A stretch of DNA of 64,000 nt from Paludibacter sp. 221 (GTDB lineage: Bacteria; Bacteroidota; Bacteroidia; Bacteroidales; Paludibacteraceae): the NCBI RefSeq assembly GCF_010501035.1, contig NZ_QVMH01000001.1, positions 13,759 to 77,758 of the forward strand. The letters run 5' to 3'. A model generated the notes under the pieces. That model saw only the letters and a list, made by a program, of their open reading frames with translations. It was not told the origin of the DNA and made no database searches. Positions 1 to 8,815 of this stretch are shown piece by piece. Numbering within the stretch: position 1 is the stretch's first letter; each line of letters starts with the position of its first letter. The position numbers and the translations under genes are program-made.

Positions 1-28
1 AAACATATAATTTATCTCGATTTTTTTA

Positions 29-1018
29 TCAATATCCCCACTTCAGGTAAATTGCTCCCCATGTAAATCCGGCTCCAAAAGCAGTAAGAATGATATTGTC
101 ACCTTTCTTAAACTTTTTCTCCATCTCCCACAGCCCGATAGGAATACTTGCTGCCGAAGTGTTGCCGATATGTTCAATATTAATAAGAACTTTATCGTGA
201 TCGACTCCTGTACGTTTCTGTACGGCATCGATAATACGGAGGTTGGCCTGATGAGGAATCAACCAACTTATATCGTCACCGGTCAGGTTGTTACGTTCCA
301 TTATCTCGGCCGATACTTCGGCCATATCATACACCGCATTTTTGAATACAGCTTGCCCTTCCTGATAAACATAGTGAAGTTTGTTGTCGACTGTTTCGTG
401 CGAAGCCGGCATCATAGAGCCTCCAGCTTTCATATGAAGATGTTTTATCCCGGTACTATCTGTATGAAGTATAGCATCCATCACACCCAATTCTTCATTT
501 GTGGGTTCAACCAAAACCGCAGCTGCACCATCTCCAAAAATAGGAGCAGTAGCACGGTCTTCGTAATTTGTGATTGACGACATTTTTTCGGCACCTATAA
601 CAAGGGCTTTTTTAAACCGTCCTGATTCAACAAAAGCCGTAGCACTTGTCAACCCTACAATAAAACCGGAACAAGCTGCCTGTAAATCATAAGCCAGTGC
701 TCCTTTTATGCCAACTCTTTCGCAAACTACTGCTGCAGTAGCCGGAAAGATATAATCAGGGGTCGAAGTAGCACAGATAACAACATCAATTTCTTCCGGC
801 TTCACACCCGTTTTCTCGAATATTTCTTCTACGGCTTTGGCTGCCATATAAGAAGTACCTGTATTTTCTTTCTTCAGTATCCGGCGTTCTTTAATACCAA
901 TACGTGTAGTGATCCATTCATCGCTTGTATCCATCATGGTGCTCAACTCATGATTATTCAGAATGTAGTCGGGAAGATAACCTCCTACAGCGGTAATTAC
1001 AGCATGAACTTTAGACAT
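29..1018 (-). CDS. fabH: 3-oxoacyl-[ACP] synthase III
   Basis: Condenses an acyl-CoA primer with malonyl-ACP to start type II fatty acid synthesis in the cytosol. The 329-residue length is normal for the family. The active-site Cys116 lies in the motif AACSGF, and the His and Asn of the catalytic triad are in PHQANLR and GNTSAAS near residues 255 and 285. The gene ends 28 bases from the window edge. It is downstream of rpmF and the DUF177 gene on the same strand, the common fatty acid/ribosomal protein neighbourhood. Nothing looks damaged. Confidence 0.97.
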   Translation of the reverse strand: MSKVHAVITAVGGYLPDYILNNHELSTMMDTSDEWITTRIGIKERRILKKENTGTSYMAAKAVEEIFEKTGVKPEEIDVVICATSTPDYIFPATAAVVCERVGIKGALAYDLQAACSGFIVGLTSATAFVESGRFKKALVIGAEKMSSITNYEDRATAPIFGDGAAAVLVEPTNEELGVMDAILHTDSTGIKHLHMKAGGSMMPASHETVDNKLHYVYQEGQAVFKNAVYDMAEVSAEIMERNNLTGDDISWLIPHQANLRIIDAVQKRTGVDHDKVLINIEHIGNTSAASIPIGLWEMEKKFKKGDNIILTAFGAGFTWGAIYLKWGY

Positions 1019-1053
1019 AACTTTTCGATAGTGGTTAAAATTAAAAAAGAATG

Positions 1054-1080
1054 AAGCCCGAAGTGTCTTACTCTGGGCTT
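1054..1080 (-). terminator. hairpin between rpmF and fabH
   Basis: AAGCCC and GGGCTT arms enclose a 15-nt loop in the rpmF-fabH gap. On the minus strand the hairpin is followed by a T-rich stretch, so it could be a weak terminator or attenuator that lets some transcription reach fabH. The six-base stem is modest. Confidence 0.4.
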
Positions 1081-1115
1081 ACACATAATTTTACCAAATT
1101 AATATAATTTACGAA

Positions 1116-1301
1116 TTATACTGTAGCAAATTTTTCAATAGCTAATTTACCTCTATAGTAGCCACACTCGCCACATACAGTATGATAAATATGAGTAGCT
1201 CCACAATTTGAGCATACTGCTAATGTAGGAAGTTCTGCTTTATAATGAGTTCTTCTTTTTGCAGAACGTTGTTTCGATTGTCTTCTCTTGGGATGTGCCA
1301 T
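1116..1301 (-). CDS. rpmF: 50S ribosomal protein L32
   Basis: Small structural protein of the large ribosomal subunit, 61 residues. It begins MAHPKRRQSK as usual for L32. It has two CxxC pairs (Cys30/33 and Cys43/46), so this is the zinc-binding form and not a zinc-free paralogue. It lies between the DUF177 gene and fabH, a conserved order in bacteria. Confidence 0.98.
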   Translation of the reverse strand: MAHPKRRQSKQRSAKRRTHYKAELPTLAVCSNCGATHIYHTVCGECGYYRGKLAIEKFATV

Positions 1302-1403
1302 TTTTATCTAATTTTTTAATTGTTTTATACTTTAAATATCCTATGAGTAATGTTATATGCTTTTTAAAATTATCAGAGAATAAAACTTGTACTATATATA
1401 TTG

Positions 1404-1940
1404 TCAATCCTCTGCTATTTCATCTATTCCCATATCATCGTCGTCCAATTCCAATAAGGCATTTTCATCATCATCGTCGTCGCTACTACGGGCAATGTGC
1501 TTTTTAAGCTTGCTTATCATCGACTTGTTACATAAGCCGGGCTGGTGCACATGCTTTATCGGTATGTTCAGAATAATAAATTCATACAGGAACCACGCAA
1601 TGTTTATCGCGCCTTCTAACTCAGGCACAACCACCATTTCGTCCTCTTCCGAAAATGCATTGCCAAACTTCACCAATAAGTTCTCCTTATAAGTGATAGG
1701 CTGCTCCATATCGTCCAAGCAGCGGTCGCACGGAATCAGGATAACTCCGTCCAAATCAAACAACAACTCAAAGGTGTTATTTTCCTTTTTCCGTATAGTC
1801 ACCTTTGCTTTTACATTCCCTTTTTGAACCTCCGGACTGTCTATTTTCTTAAAAAAAACATCGTCAAGGACAAATTCTTTTACCACAGGACTCTCAGGAA
1901 GCCCTTTAAGAATGATATTGTATTGTTCAAATTTTGACAT
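1404..1940 (-). CDS. DUF177 (YceD-like) protein
   Basis: Member of the YceD/DUF177 family, which precedes rpmF in many bacteria and is linked to 23S rRNA or ribosome accumulation; the exact Bacteroidota role is not known to me. Visible are the CDRCLDDM motif near residue 95 and a very acidic C-terminal tail with runs of Asp. I chose the start MSKFEQY because related proteins begin this way; an upstream in-frame ATG at 1958 would add six residues. It is co-oriented with rpmF and fabH. Confidence 0.85.
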   Translation of the reverse strand: MSKFEQYNIILKGLPESPVVKEFVLDDVFFKKIDSPEVQKGNVKAKVTIRKKENNTFELLFDLDGVILIPCDRCLDDMEQPITYKENLLVKFGNAFSEEDEMVVVPELEGAINIAWFLYEFIILNIPIKHVHQPGLCNKSMISKLKKHIARSSDDDDDENALLELDDDDMGIDEIAED

Positions 1941-2061
1941 TTTACCAGCCATTTTCAAAACCGTGCAAAAGTACGAAAATTAGTTTTAATATGAAAACTT
2001 GTTTCGATTTTTATTATTTGTTAATATGAATTTCTTGATAAACAAGCCCTTTCGAGCATTT

Positions 2062-3729
2062 TTAAGTATATTTCCTCTTCCTTATCAATTGGTAAACAAA
2101 ACCAAAAACAAGCAACACTACAATTGGTAAAACAATGTTAAGTGTCTGAATAACAGTGCTTTTGCTTTTTATCAACTGCTTATTAAGTAGACCCAATGTC
2201 ACTGTCCGCGAACGAAGGTTCATCCACCCATCTTCATCAGTAAGATAAAGGACTGAGTTGCAGATAAAGTCCTTATTGCCAAATTGCCGGTTCATATACC
2301 GGTCGAACCCTAAAGGTATTATCTCATTCCCGGCAATCTCATTCCTGATAATATCACCATCTGCAACAATAATCTGCTTTGTAGCTACGCTTTGGCTTCT
2401 TTGAGGCAACAAATTACCCACCCCCCTCGGTTGCATACGATTGGCAAAGGCTGAAGAAAAAACACCTTCCAACGAAACCGCTACAGGTATATAACCCATA
2501 TTGAAGTAATCCGGTTCATTTACATCTGCCAAATCATTTAAATCAATAGTTGCAGGAGTTCTCACTACGTGCGTATTGTCCGATGTAGCCAACAGCAGGT
2601 TTGCACTTAATCCAGCATTCTCGCCCACAAGTTCCACCGCCGAACAAAAATCGGCCTTAACCTCCGCAATGTTACGTGTAACAGGGTGTGCATACGACGT
2701 AAGCAGCAAAGGAGCATAAAACCAAGGCATGGGCTCAAACTGAGGAGATTCCCCCGCAGGAGCTACATTAACAGGGATATTCACACTTTGTACATCTTGC
2801 AACAAGACTGGATTAATTCGTACCCCATACCGAAAAAACATGTCATTTAGGTTTAAATCCATCTCGATAGCAGGTGATACTCCAGTAGCAGATAATTCTT
2901 CGCGCGCTATCTTCACCCCCTCTACAAGCCACAGCACTTTACCTCCGTTCATTATATATTGGTCGATGATGTACTTATCAGATTCGCTGAATGGAGCTGT
3001 AGGTTTAGCTATAATTATAGCCTTGTAAGGATTCAGCACCGAAGCGTCATCTCCCAAGACACCCCTGTCAACCTGAAAATACTTGCTTAATGTTTTGCTT
3101 ATATCAAATGTATCATCTTCCGAAAGTTCTCCGTGCCCTTCGATAAAAGCTATTTTTCTCACGTCATTCAATATCAACTGGCGGATAGCATCAGTCACTT
3201 CAAATTCCAGATTCTCTATTGATATATTTAAGCTCTCTTCGCGCGATACACCATAAACATCTTTAATCAGGTTTACAGGAAGCGTACGGTTATTATAGCT
3301 TAACACAATCCAAGGAAAAATAATGCTTTGAACTATTTTACCATCCTTATCTCTCTCGTTGAGCATAGCAGGCGTCAATCCTTTAGCCTGAAGTTCGGCA
3401 AATTTCTCTTGACGTTTCCCCACCGATTCGATTAACGAAACATCTTCGTACCGGATTGTGATATTCCTGTTGGCATATATTGCAAGTTCTTCAAGAAGCT
3501 CAACTGTGGCATTCCGCAAACGCAAAAAACCGGGATTCAGATTCCCATTTAAATAAACGGTTACCTCCATTGGCTCTGTCACACGCTGCATAAGCAGCTT
3601 TGTTTGCGGAGCAATACTATACCTCTTATCCGAAGTCAGGTCGACACGGAAAAAGAAGAAAGATGACACCACTACAAGTATCAAAGTTGCAAATACAGGA
3701 ATAATATTTTTGTAAATATTCTTCACCAA
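2062..3729 (-). CDS. gldG: GldG-like ABC transporter auxiliary protein
   Basis: 555 residues with one N-terminal membrane helix (about residues 9-28), a large extracytoplasmic region containing the IAFIEGHGE segment typical of GldG, and one C-terminal helix (about 525-547). In gliding Bacteroidota GldG works with GldA and GldF. Homologues persist in non-gliding Bacteroidales, where the substrate is unknown. No gldF is adjacent: the upstream side of this gene faces the tRNA and the island. That may be ancestral or a result of insertion. Confidence 0.88.
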   Translation of the reverse strand: MVKNIYKNIIPVFATLILVVVSSFFFFRVDLTSDKRYSIAPQTKLLMQRVTEPMEVTVYLNGNLNPGFLRLRNATVELLEELAIYANRNITIRYEDVSLIESVGKRQEKFAELQAKGLTPAMLNERDKDGKIVQSIIFPWIVLSYNNRTLPVNLIKDVYGVSREESLNISIENLEFEVTDAIRQLILNDVRKIAFIEGHGELSEDDTFDISKTLSKYFQVDRGVLGDDASVLNPYKAIIIAKPTAPFSESDKYIIDQYIMNGGKVLWLVEGVKIAREELSATGVSPAIEMDLNLNDMFFRYGVRINPVLLQDVQSVNIPVNVAPAGESPQFEPMPWFYAPLLLTSYAHPVTRNIAEVKADFCSAVELVGENAGLSANLLLATSDNTHVVRTPATIDLNDLADVNEPDYFNMGYIPVAVSLEGVFSSAFANRMQPRGVGNLLPQRSQSVATKQIIVADGDIIRNEIAGNEIIPLGFDRYMNRQFGNKDFICNSVLYLTDEDGWMNLRSRTVTLGLLNKQLIKSKSTVIQTLNIVLPIVVLLVFGFVYQLIRKRKYT

Positions 3730-3840
3730 TCAGGGATGAATTAAAAACGCGTTAATTTCAAAAGCAAAGATATGCTTTTTTCAGTAGCCGGAACCAGCAT
3801 AAATCATTTTTTAATTAAGGAAAAATATTTTTTACGATTT

Positions 3841-3870
3841 TTGGTATTTAATAAAAAAGTCATATCTTTG
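3841..3870 (+). promoter_or_regulatory. promoter of tRNA-Ser
   Basis: TTG at 3841-3843, a 19-base gap and TATCTTTG at 3863-3870 match the Bacteroidota primary-sigma consensus (TTG / TAnnTTTG). The tRNA begins 28 bases after the -7 element. Confidence 0.8.
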
Positions 3871-3897
3871 CACCGCATTTAGAGCAAAACCACTTTA

Positions 3898-3983
<86 letters not shown>

Positions 3984-4008
3984 AAATAAGCAAAGCAAAA
4001 ACAAGATA

Positions 4009-4042
4009 ATCCCTGTAAATTAGACGTTTACAGGGATTTTTG
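4009..4042 (+). terminator. tRNA-Ser terminator
   Basis: Perfect 11-bp stem, ATCCCTGTAAA (4009-4019) with TTTACAGGGAT (4027-4037), and a seven-base loop, followed by T's. It closes the tRNA transcript before the island integrase. Confidence 0.85.
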
Positions 4043-4234
4043 TTTTTGAGAGAATAGCAGAAAACAGCAATTTGGAGTACTTTTCTCAGACTTATTCGGG
4101 GAGGAGCAAGAAAAATAGGAAAAGCTCCCCTATTTATGGTTAACGGGTTGTTTTTCAACATAATGCCGTTCTTTGCGTAGTTCTGTTCCCACTGATATTT
4201 CATATATTTCGAACCCAATTAAAAATTGAAATGT

Positions 4235-5458
4235 ATGAAAAGAATGACCTTCAAAATCCTGTTTGTCGTAAAGGCATCACGGGTCGCAAAAGATGGGAAA
4301 AGTCCTGTTTATTTGCGTGTTACAGTCAACGGACAACGATGTGAAACATCCATTAGCCTTAGAGTTGACTTCAAAAAGTGGAATACTATCGCTGAAAAGG
4401 TAATCGGGGACGATCGGGGAGACCAAGAAATCAATTTCCGTTTAGACACCATCCGCATGCGAATAATGCAAATCTATCGCGAGATGGAATTTGACCGCAA
4501 AGAGATTACTGCACATAAGATTATCGACCAGTATTTGGGAAGAAACGACAAGCCAGTAATAATGCTACTCGATGTTTTTCGAGAACACAACGAGCGGTGC
4601 CGAAAGCTAATAGGCAAAGATATGGCTCCGGCGACAGTTACCCGTTATGAAACTTCGTTGAAGCATACAGCAAATTTTATCCAATTCAATTTCCACAAAG
4701 AAGACATTCCGATTACGGAAGTCAATCACAAATTTATTACGGATTACGAGTTTTATCTAAAAACCGAACGAAACTGCTCTCATAATTCGGCAACCAAGTA
4801 TCTGAAAAATTTCAAGAAAATTATTCGTATTGCTTTGGCAAACGACTATATTAGCAAAGATCCTTTCGCCAATATTAAGTTCACACTGGATGAGGTGGAA
4901 CGGGATTTCTTGGAAGACTCCGAAATTCAACGAATTATAGATAAAGAGATAACAATAGAGCGACTGGCACAGGTACGTGATATTTTTGTGTTTTCAATTT
5001 TTACCGGCCTCGCCTTTTCGGATTTGAAAGGACTTACAGCCGAACATATCGCCACCGACAATAATGGTGCATTGTGGATTAGGAAAAAGCGACAGAAGAC
5101 CAATAATATGTGTAATATCCCATTATTGGATGTTCCAAAACAGATACTGGCAAAGTATAAGACCCACCCTGTTTGTGTTCAGAAAGGAACTTTATTACCT
5201 GTTCTTTGCAACCAGAAGATGAACGCATATTTAAAAGAATTGGCTGATATATGTGGAATTGCAAAGAAGGTCTCAACACACACCGGTAGGCACAGCTTCG
5301 GAACGTCTGTCGCCTTAGCCAATGGAGTTTCAATTGAAAATGTAGCTAAAATGCTGGGGCATTCCGATACAAAGATGACTCGCCATTATGCCAAAGTATT
5401 GGATAAAAGCATTATGCGAGATATGGAAGGGATAAATGGTAAATTTTCAATCGGATAA
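4235..5458 (+). CDS. tyrosine recombinase (island integrase)
   Basis: Site-specific recombinase of 407 residues with an N-terminal arm-binding domain, a SAM-like core-binding domain (about 100-200) and a C-terminal catalytic domain. The catalytic motifs HTGRH and LGHSDTKMTRHYAK, with the nucleophilic Tyr, are present. At the usual first Arg it has FTGLAFSD, as in the CTnDOT-type integrases of Bacteroidota, where that Arg is replaced. I use ATG 4235; an upstream TTG at 4226 is less likely. The position just after tRNA-Ser suggests it catalyses insertion there. Confidence 0.93.
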   Translation: MKRMTFKILFVVKASRVAKDGKSPVYLRVTVNGQRCETSISLRVDFKKWNTIAEKVIGDDRGDQEINFRLDTIRMRIMQIYREMEFDRKEITAHKIIDQYLGRNDKPVIMLLDVFREHNERCRKLIGKDMAPATVTRYETSLKHTANFIQFNFHKEDIPITEVNHKFITDYEFYLKTERNCSHNSATKYLKNFKKIIRIALANDYISKDPFANIKFTLDEVERDFLEDSEIQRIIDKEITIERLAQVRDIFVFSIFTGLAFSDLKGLTAEHIATDNNGALWIRKKRQKTNNMCNIPLLDVPKQILAKYKTHPVCVQKGTLLPVLCNQKMNAYLKELADICGIAKKVSTHTGRHSFGTSVALANGVSIENVAKMLGHSDTKMTRHYAKVLDKSIMRDMEGINGKFSIG

Positions 5459-5461
5459 ATT

Positions 5462-5830
5462 ATGAAACGAGATGTAATAACCATAGAAAATGGAATTGTA
5501 TCCGTTCCGGTATCAGCCGAAATCTGGATGACACAACACCAGCTAGCCGATTTGTTCCAATGTTTTGTAAGCAAAATAAATGCAAACATTCGTGCCATTC
5601 TGAAAACTAGCGTATTTGATGAAACCAATGTTTGTCGGACTTATTATTACAAGAATGGTGATTTTGTTGAACAATATAGTTTGGAAATGATTGTGGCTCT
5701 TTCATTTCGGATTAAGTCGAAGAATACAGAAATCTTTCGGGAGTGGTTAATGAATAAAGTAGTATTTCAAAATGGTCACCAACTGCTCTTAATTAGCAAT
5801 TCTCGGAGCAATAAGTCAATGCTAAATTGA
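5462..5830 (+). CDS. RhuM-like protein, short
   Basis: 122 residues starting three bases after the integrase stop, so probably co-transcribed. The sequence (IWMTQHQLADLF, then a stretch resembling RSKNTEIFREW) matches the start of the RhuM/KilA-N-like family common on Bacteroidota islands. Those proteins have been annotated as virulence or DNA-binding proteins without a firm function. It is shorter than full RhuM proteins (over 300 residues) and its last 20 residues look out of register, so it may be a truncated copy. Confidence 0.6.
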   Translation: MKRDVITIENGIVSVPVSAEIWMTQHQLADLFQCFVSKINANIRAILKTSVFDETNVCRTYYYKNGDFVEQYSLEMIVALSFRIKSKNTEIFREWLMNKVVFQNGHQLLLISNSRSNKSMLN

Positions 5831-5857
5831 TTTTTCTTATTTTTCGTTCACAAAAGA

Positions 5858-5938
5858 ACAGGAAGAGAATAAAACACCAAACCCAATGCCCTGGCGGGTT
5901 TCCTTTGGAAAGGTTTGTCTAATTTATTCTCTTCCTGT
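5858..5938. repeat. long inverted repeat between convergent genes
   Basis: A perfect 16-bp inverted repeat (5858-5873 and 5923-5938, ACAGGAAGAGAATAAA and its complement) encloses 49 bases that contain further pairing (AAACCC/GGGTTT). It sits between the convergent RhuM-like gene and the helix-turn-helix gene. A bidirectional terminator is the simplest reading; a recombination site or structured RNA is also possible. Confidence 0.6.
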
Positions 5939-5979
5939 ACGATAAAAGTTGCCGAAAAAAAGAAAAAATAATATTGTGT

Positions 5980-6285
5980 TTAGGGTTGATTCCGGAAAGC
6001 TTCATGGTATCCGTCGTTAAGCAGTTTTTCTACATCCGATGACCGATACAGTATCTTGCCGCCCAGTTTGATATAGGGAATACGCCCCTCGTTCCTATAA
6101 TCCTGTAGACTCCTCCGACTCAGCTTTAATTTCTTTGATAGTTCCTCATCCGTATAGAAACTCTCCCCATTCAATGTTGGTTTGCGGGGTGTGAATAATT
6201 TCTCTATCGCAGTAGATAGCCGTTCGAGTGAAAGGAAAAATGATTTTACCCTTTCGTTTTCTGATGTAATTAATTGATTGCTCAT
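5980..6285 (-). CDS. helix-turn-helix protein (excisionase-like)
   Basis: 101 residues with a MerR/excisionase-type domain in the C-terminal half (DEELSKKLKLSRRSLQDYR, then IPYIKLGGKILYR). Proteins of this type on Bacteroidota elements act as excision factors or transcription regulators. It overlaps the next helix-turn-helix gene by four bases, so the pair is translationally coupled. A role in excision of the island is inferred from context. Confidence 0.8.
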   Translation of the reverse strand: MSNQLITSENERVKSFFLSLERLSTAIEKLFTPRKPTLNGESFYTDEELSKKLKLSRRSLQDYRNEGRIPYIKLGGKILYRSSDVEKLLNDGYHEAFRNQP

Positions 6286-6593
6286 ACCTGTTTTCCTTTG
6301 TATTTAGCTTGCTTGCGTTTTTCTTCTACCACTGGAACGATTTTTTCCACGTCTTCCGGTTTGTAATAAGTTTTATGGCTGATTTGGGTATATGCCAGTG
6401 TTCCGTTATCCCGTAACGTTTGAAGTGTCCGCTTCGAGATGTTCAAAAGCTGGCATACGTCCTGATTATCCAACCATTCTTTCATATCCCTGTCTCCATG
6501 CAAGCGGCATAGATACTCCATCCGGCTTGCAAAATCTTCAAACTTGGAAAGCATTTTTTCGAAAGTTTGTGCTTCAATGTTTATTATTTCCAT
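6282..6593 (-). CDS. helix-turn-helix protein (excisionase-like)
   Basis: 103 residues, first gene of the pair. The C-terminal DNA-binding domain (NQDVCQLLNISKRTLQTLRD and THKTYYKPEDVEKI region) resembles its neighbour, suggesting an old duplication. Such tandem pairs are common beside integrases in Bacteroidota transposons, where they influence excision. Bases 6594-6805, upstream, contain no convincing gene. Confidence 0.8.
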   Translation of the reverse strand: MEIINIEAQTFEKMLSKFEDFASRMEYLCRLHGDRDMKEWLDNQDVCQLLNISKRTLQTLRDNGTLAYTQISHKTYYKPEDVEKIVPVVEEKRKQAKYKGKQV

Positions 6594-6805
6594 ATCTTTA
6601 TTTTTTAAGTATTAATTTCAATCGAAGCACAAATATATATACAAAAAATCGGTTAAATAGCAAAGAATCAGGCTGTGGCAGCATTTGTCCGGGGTTGTCC
6701 GGGGTTTCGGAGACAAACTCATTTCAGAAATGGAATAATTTTCTCTTAGAAAAGGAAACAGCCCTCGAAAATCAATCCGAAGGCTGCCCCGTTTTACACG
6801 AGCCA

Positions 6806-7396
6806 TTACTCCCGTATAAATTTTCGGAACTCCTCATTTTTGATGGAGTCATAAGGAGCGTTCCCTTCTGCCTGTTCAAAAGCCAACAATATACGTTCCT
6901 GCGCACGGGGTATCCGTGTTATTATCTGCTCGAAGAGGTCAGTATCACAAAGTTCAAATGCTACATTTAAGGCAGCCTTCTTTTCCTCTCTGTCAACTGT
7001 TCTGCCTGATGCCAGACCGCCCAACATCTGAAGTTCCTCAAAAGAAGTCCCATGCCCCCATGTGCCTATTTGTCTTGCTTTTGAAATTGCTGCTACAAAG
7101 TTTTTCTCTGTCAATTCTTCGAGTAGCTCTTTACTTACCAGCGAGCGGGCAACCTTTACACGTAGCTCATAAGTACGATTCTCCACATAAAGCGTGGTGT
7201 CTTTAAATCTCTTTAATATCGAACCGGTTACTTTTTTATATGCTTTTACCACCTGTCCCCAAGTAGCATCATAGATTCTTTTCAAGAGTCTACGGTGCAT
7301 ATCGCCAAAAGCCCTGCGTAGCGGACCACTCAGAAGCATCCCCGCCCAAAACCACAGGCTAACCAATACATAGAATTTTATAAATACTTTGTTCAT
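6806..7396 (-). CDS. unknown membrane-anchored island protein
   Basis: 196 residues, with one hydrophobic segment at the N-terminus (about residues 6-24, VLVSLWFWAGMLL) and a charged, mainly helical remainder. I recognise no domain. It follows the DUF3408 and ParA genes directly (one-base overlap with DUF3408), so it probably belongs to the same maintenance or transfer operon. An inner-membrane protein facing the cytosol is the most I can infer. Confidence 0.75.
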   Translation of the reverse strand: MNKVFIKFYVLVSLWFWAGMLLSGPLRRAFGDMHRRLLKRIYDATWGQVVKAYKKVTGSILKRFKDTTLYVENRTYELRVKVARSLVSKELLEELTEKNFVAAISKARQIGTWGHGTSFEELQMLGGLASGRTVDREEKKAALNVAFELCDTDLFEQIITRIPRAQERILLAFEQAEGNAPYDSIKNEEFRKFIRE

Positions 7397-7875
7397 TATT
7401 CTGTCGGGTTTATATTATTCGTTTGGTAAATGGTATCTATCTCTTCTTTGAACGTATCCAAATGGTTCAGGATAATATTCTCCACATAGCTGCTGATAGT
7501 CGCTTTTGATTCATCCATCAGATGAACAATTCGCATTAACCGGCGGTGGGTTGTGGCGGTAATGTACAGCGGCTTCCGGTGTGTGAAATCTATCCGGTTG
7601 AAGAACAAACTTTGATAATCTGCCTGCGGTTTGCGCTTTCTCCTCTCTGTTGGTTTTACCGGAGGCTCGGCAACATTAGTCACTAGTTCCTCGATTTCTT
7701 CAGTTGGCTCAACAATTTGTCCGGCTATTTTCTTCTTCATCTCTGTCTCCATCACTTCCGAATCCACACTGGCGGACTTTACTTCTTCCGGTGCTGTATT
7801 CTCCATAGTCTTTTCCAACGGTACACCCTGATGTACCATTGAGCGGAGTTTATCGAATTTATTTTCTGTTGCCAT
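7396..7875 (-). CDS. DUF3408 protein
   Basis: 159 residues. The disordered, charged N-terminal half is followed by a conserved C-terminal ribbon-helix-helix-like region (YITATTHRRLMRIVHLMDE). DUF3408 proteins accompany ParA on Bacteroides conjugative and mobilizable elements (the TraB position). A DNA-binding partner of ParA is the usual inference. It overlaps both neighbours by about one base, so translation is coupled. Confidence 0.8.
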   Translation of the reverse strand: MATENKFDKLRSMVHQGVPLEKTMENTAPEEVKSASVDSEVMETEMKKKIAGQIVEPTEEIEELVTNVAEPPVKPTERRKRKPQADYQSLFFNRIDFTHRKPLYITATTHRRLMRIVHLMDESKATISSYVENIILNHLDTFKEEIDTIYQTNNINPTE

Positions 7876-8651
7876 TATAATTGAGGTTTAAGGTGAATAA
7901 TCTCCATAATTTCATTAACCAGCAAATCCAAGTTGCTGCCTTTGAGTAAATTCCTATCAGCAGGAAAGATTGTGGATAGAAAAACAGCATCGCTACCCTC
8001 GATGGACTGTTCCTTGTCGTAGCGGACGGATTGCGGGATAACTGTCTGCATCAGCGGTAATCCAAATTGGCAGATAAGTTTCTTGTAGTGTTCGAGCCAG
8101 TCTTTCTTGATACGTCCATCGACACGATTCCAAAACAGATGGATGGCTTTCAGGTTCAGGTCTTTGTATTCCCCCAACACTTCTTTTACAGGAACAATGA
8201 ATGAGAGTGTACTCTCCATTGACATCCGAGAGGGAGCCATTGGCACGAAAACATAATCCATCGACATAAAGGTTGAAATTACCCCATCGTTGTTGATGGT
8301 TCCCGGCAGGTCGAAAAATACCACATCATAGTCGGCTGGTTCGCTAGCCAAAAACTCACGGGCTTTCAGGATTGCTTCTTCCGGTTTGGAGCATACGATG
8401 GGATAGGTCTGTTTACCCAGCGAATCAAACAGGGCAATAGCTTTGGACTGATAGTGCAGGTTGGTTTCCAACTGCCGGATTTCACGTTTACGCATGTCGT
8501 AGACACTGCATTGCGGATAGTCGCAATCCATTACGGCAACATTCAGTTCTTTGAAGTAATGCAGATAGCTTGCCACGAGTACTGTAAATGTACTTTTGCC
8601 GACACCACCCTTTTGAGTGGAGAAGGCGATAAATAACGGTTCTTTTTTCAT
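7875..8651 (-). CDS. ParA-family ATPase
   Basis: 258 residues of the MinD/ParA fold. The deviant Walker A is QKGGVGKST near residue 12 and a Walker B-like stretch is VVFFDLPG. On Bacteroides elements this gene takes the TraA position and is implicated in maintenance or regulation of transfer. I chose ATG 8651 (MKKEPLF) because the 17 codons upstream are not conserved-looking. It is the first gene of the three-gene operon 8651-6806, and the repeats at 8650-8815 may be its binding sites. Confidence 0.88.
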   Translation of the reverse strand: MKKEPLFIAFSTQKGGVGKSTFTVLVASYLHYFKELNVAVMDCDYPQCSVYDMRKREIRQLETNLHYQSKAIALFDSLGKQTYPIVCSKPEEAILKAREFLASEPADYDVVFFDLPGTINNDGVISTFMSMDYVFVPMAPSRMSMESTLSFIVPVKEVLGEYKDLNLKAIHLFWNRVDGRIKKDWLEHYKKLICQFGLPLMQTVIPQSVRYDKEQSIEGSDAVFLSTIFPADRNLLKGSNLDLLVNEIMEIIHLKPQL

Positions 8652-8815
8652 CTTGTTTTCAATTTTTAGAATTACACATATTGATATTTGTAAGTTTTTC
8701 AAGCTTTATTATTTTATTGTTTTCAAGTTTCCTTGTTTTCAAATTACCAAACCGCCAAGTTTTCATGTTTGATATTTTTCAAGTTTTCAAAATGTAAAAC
8801 CAACTTGAAAAACTT
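8650..8815. repeat. TTTTCAAG repeat cluster upstream of parA
   Basis: At least six copies of TTTTCAAG or close variants, some in opposite orientation, occur in the promoter region of the ParA operon. Among them are 8720-8727, 8736-8743, two joined copies around 8776-8792, and the palindromic AACTTGAAAAACTT at about 8801-8814. A partition (parS-like) or autoregulatory site is plausible. The region is also very AT-rich, so some copies may be chance. Confidence 0.45.
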
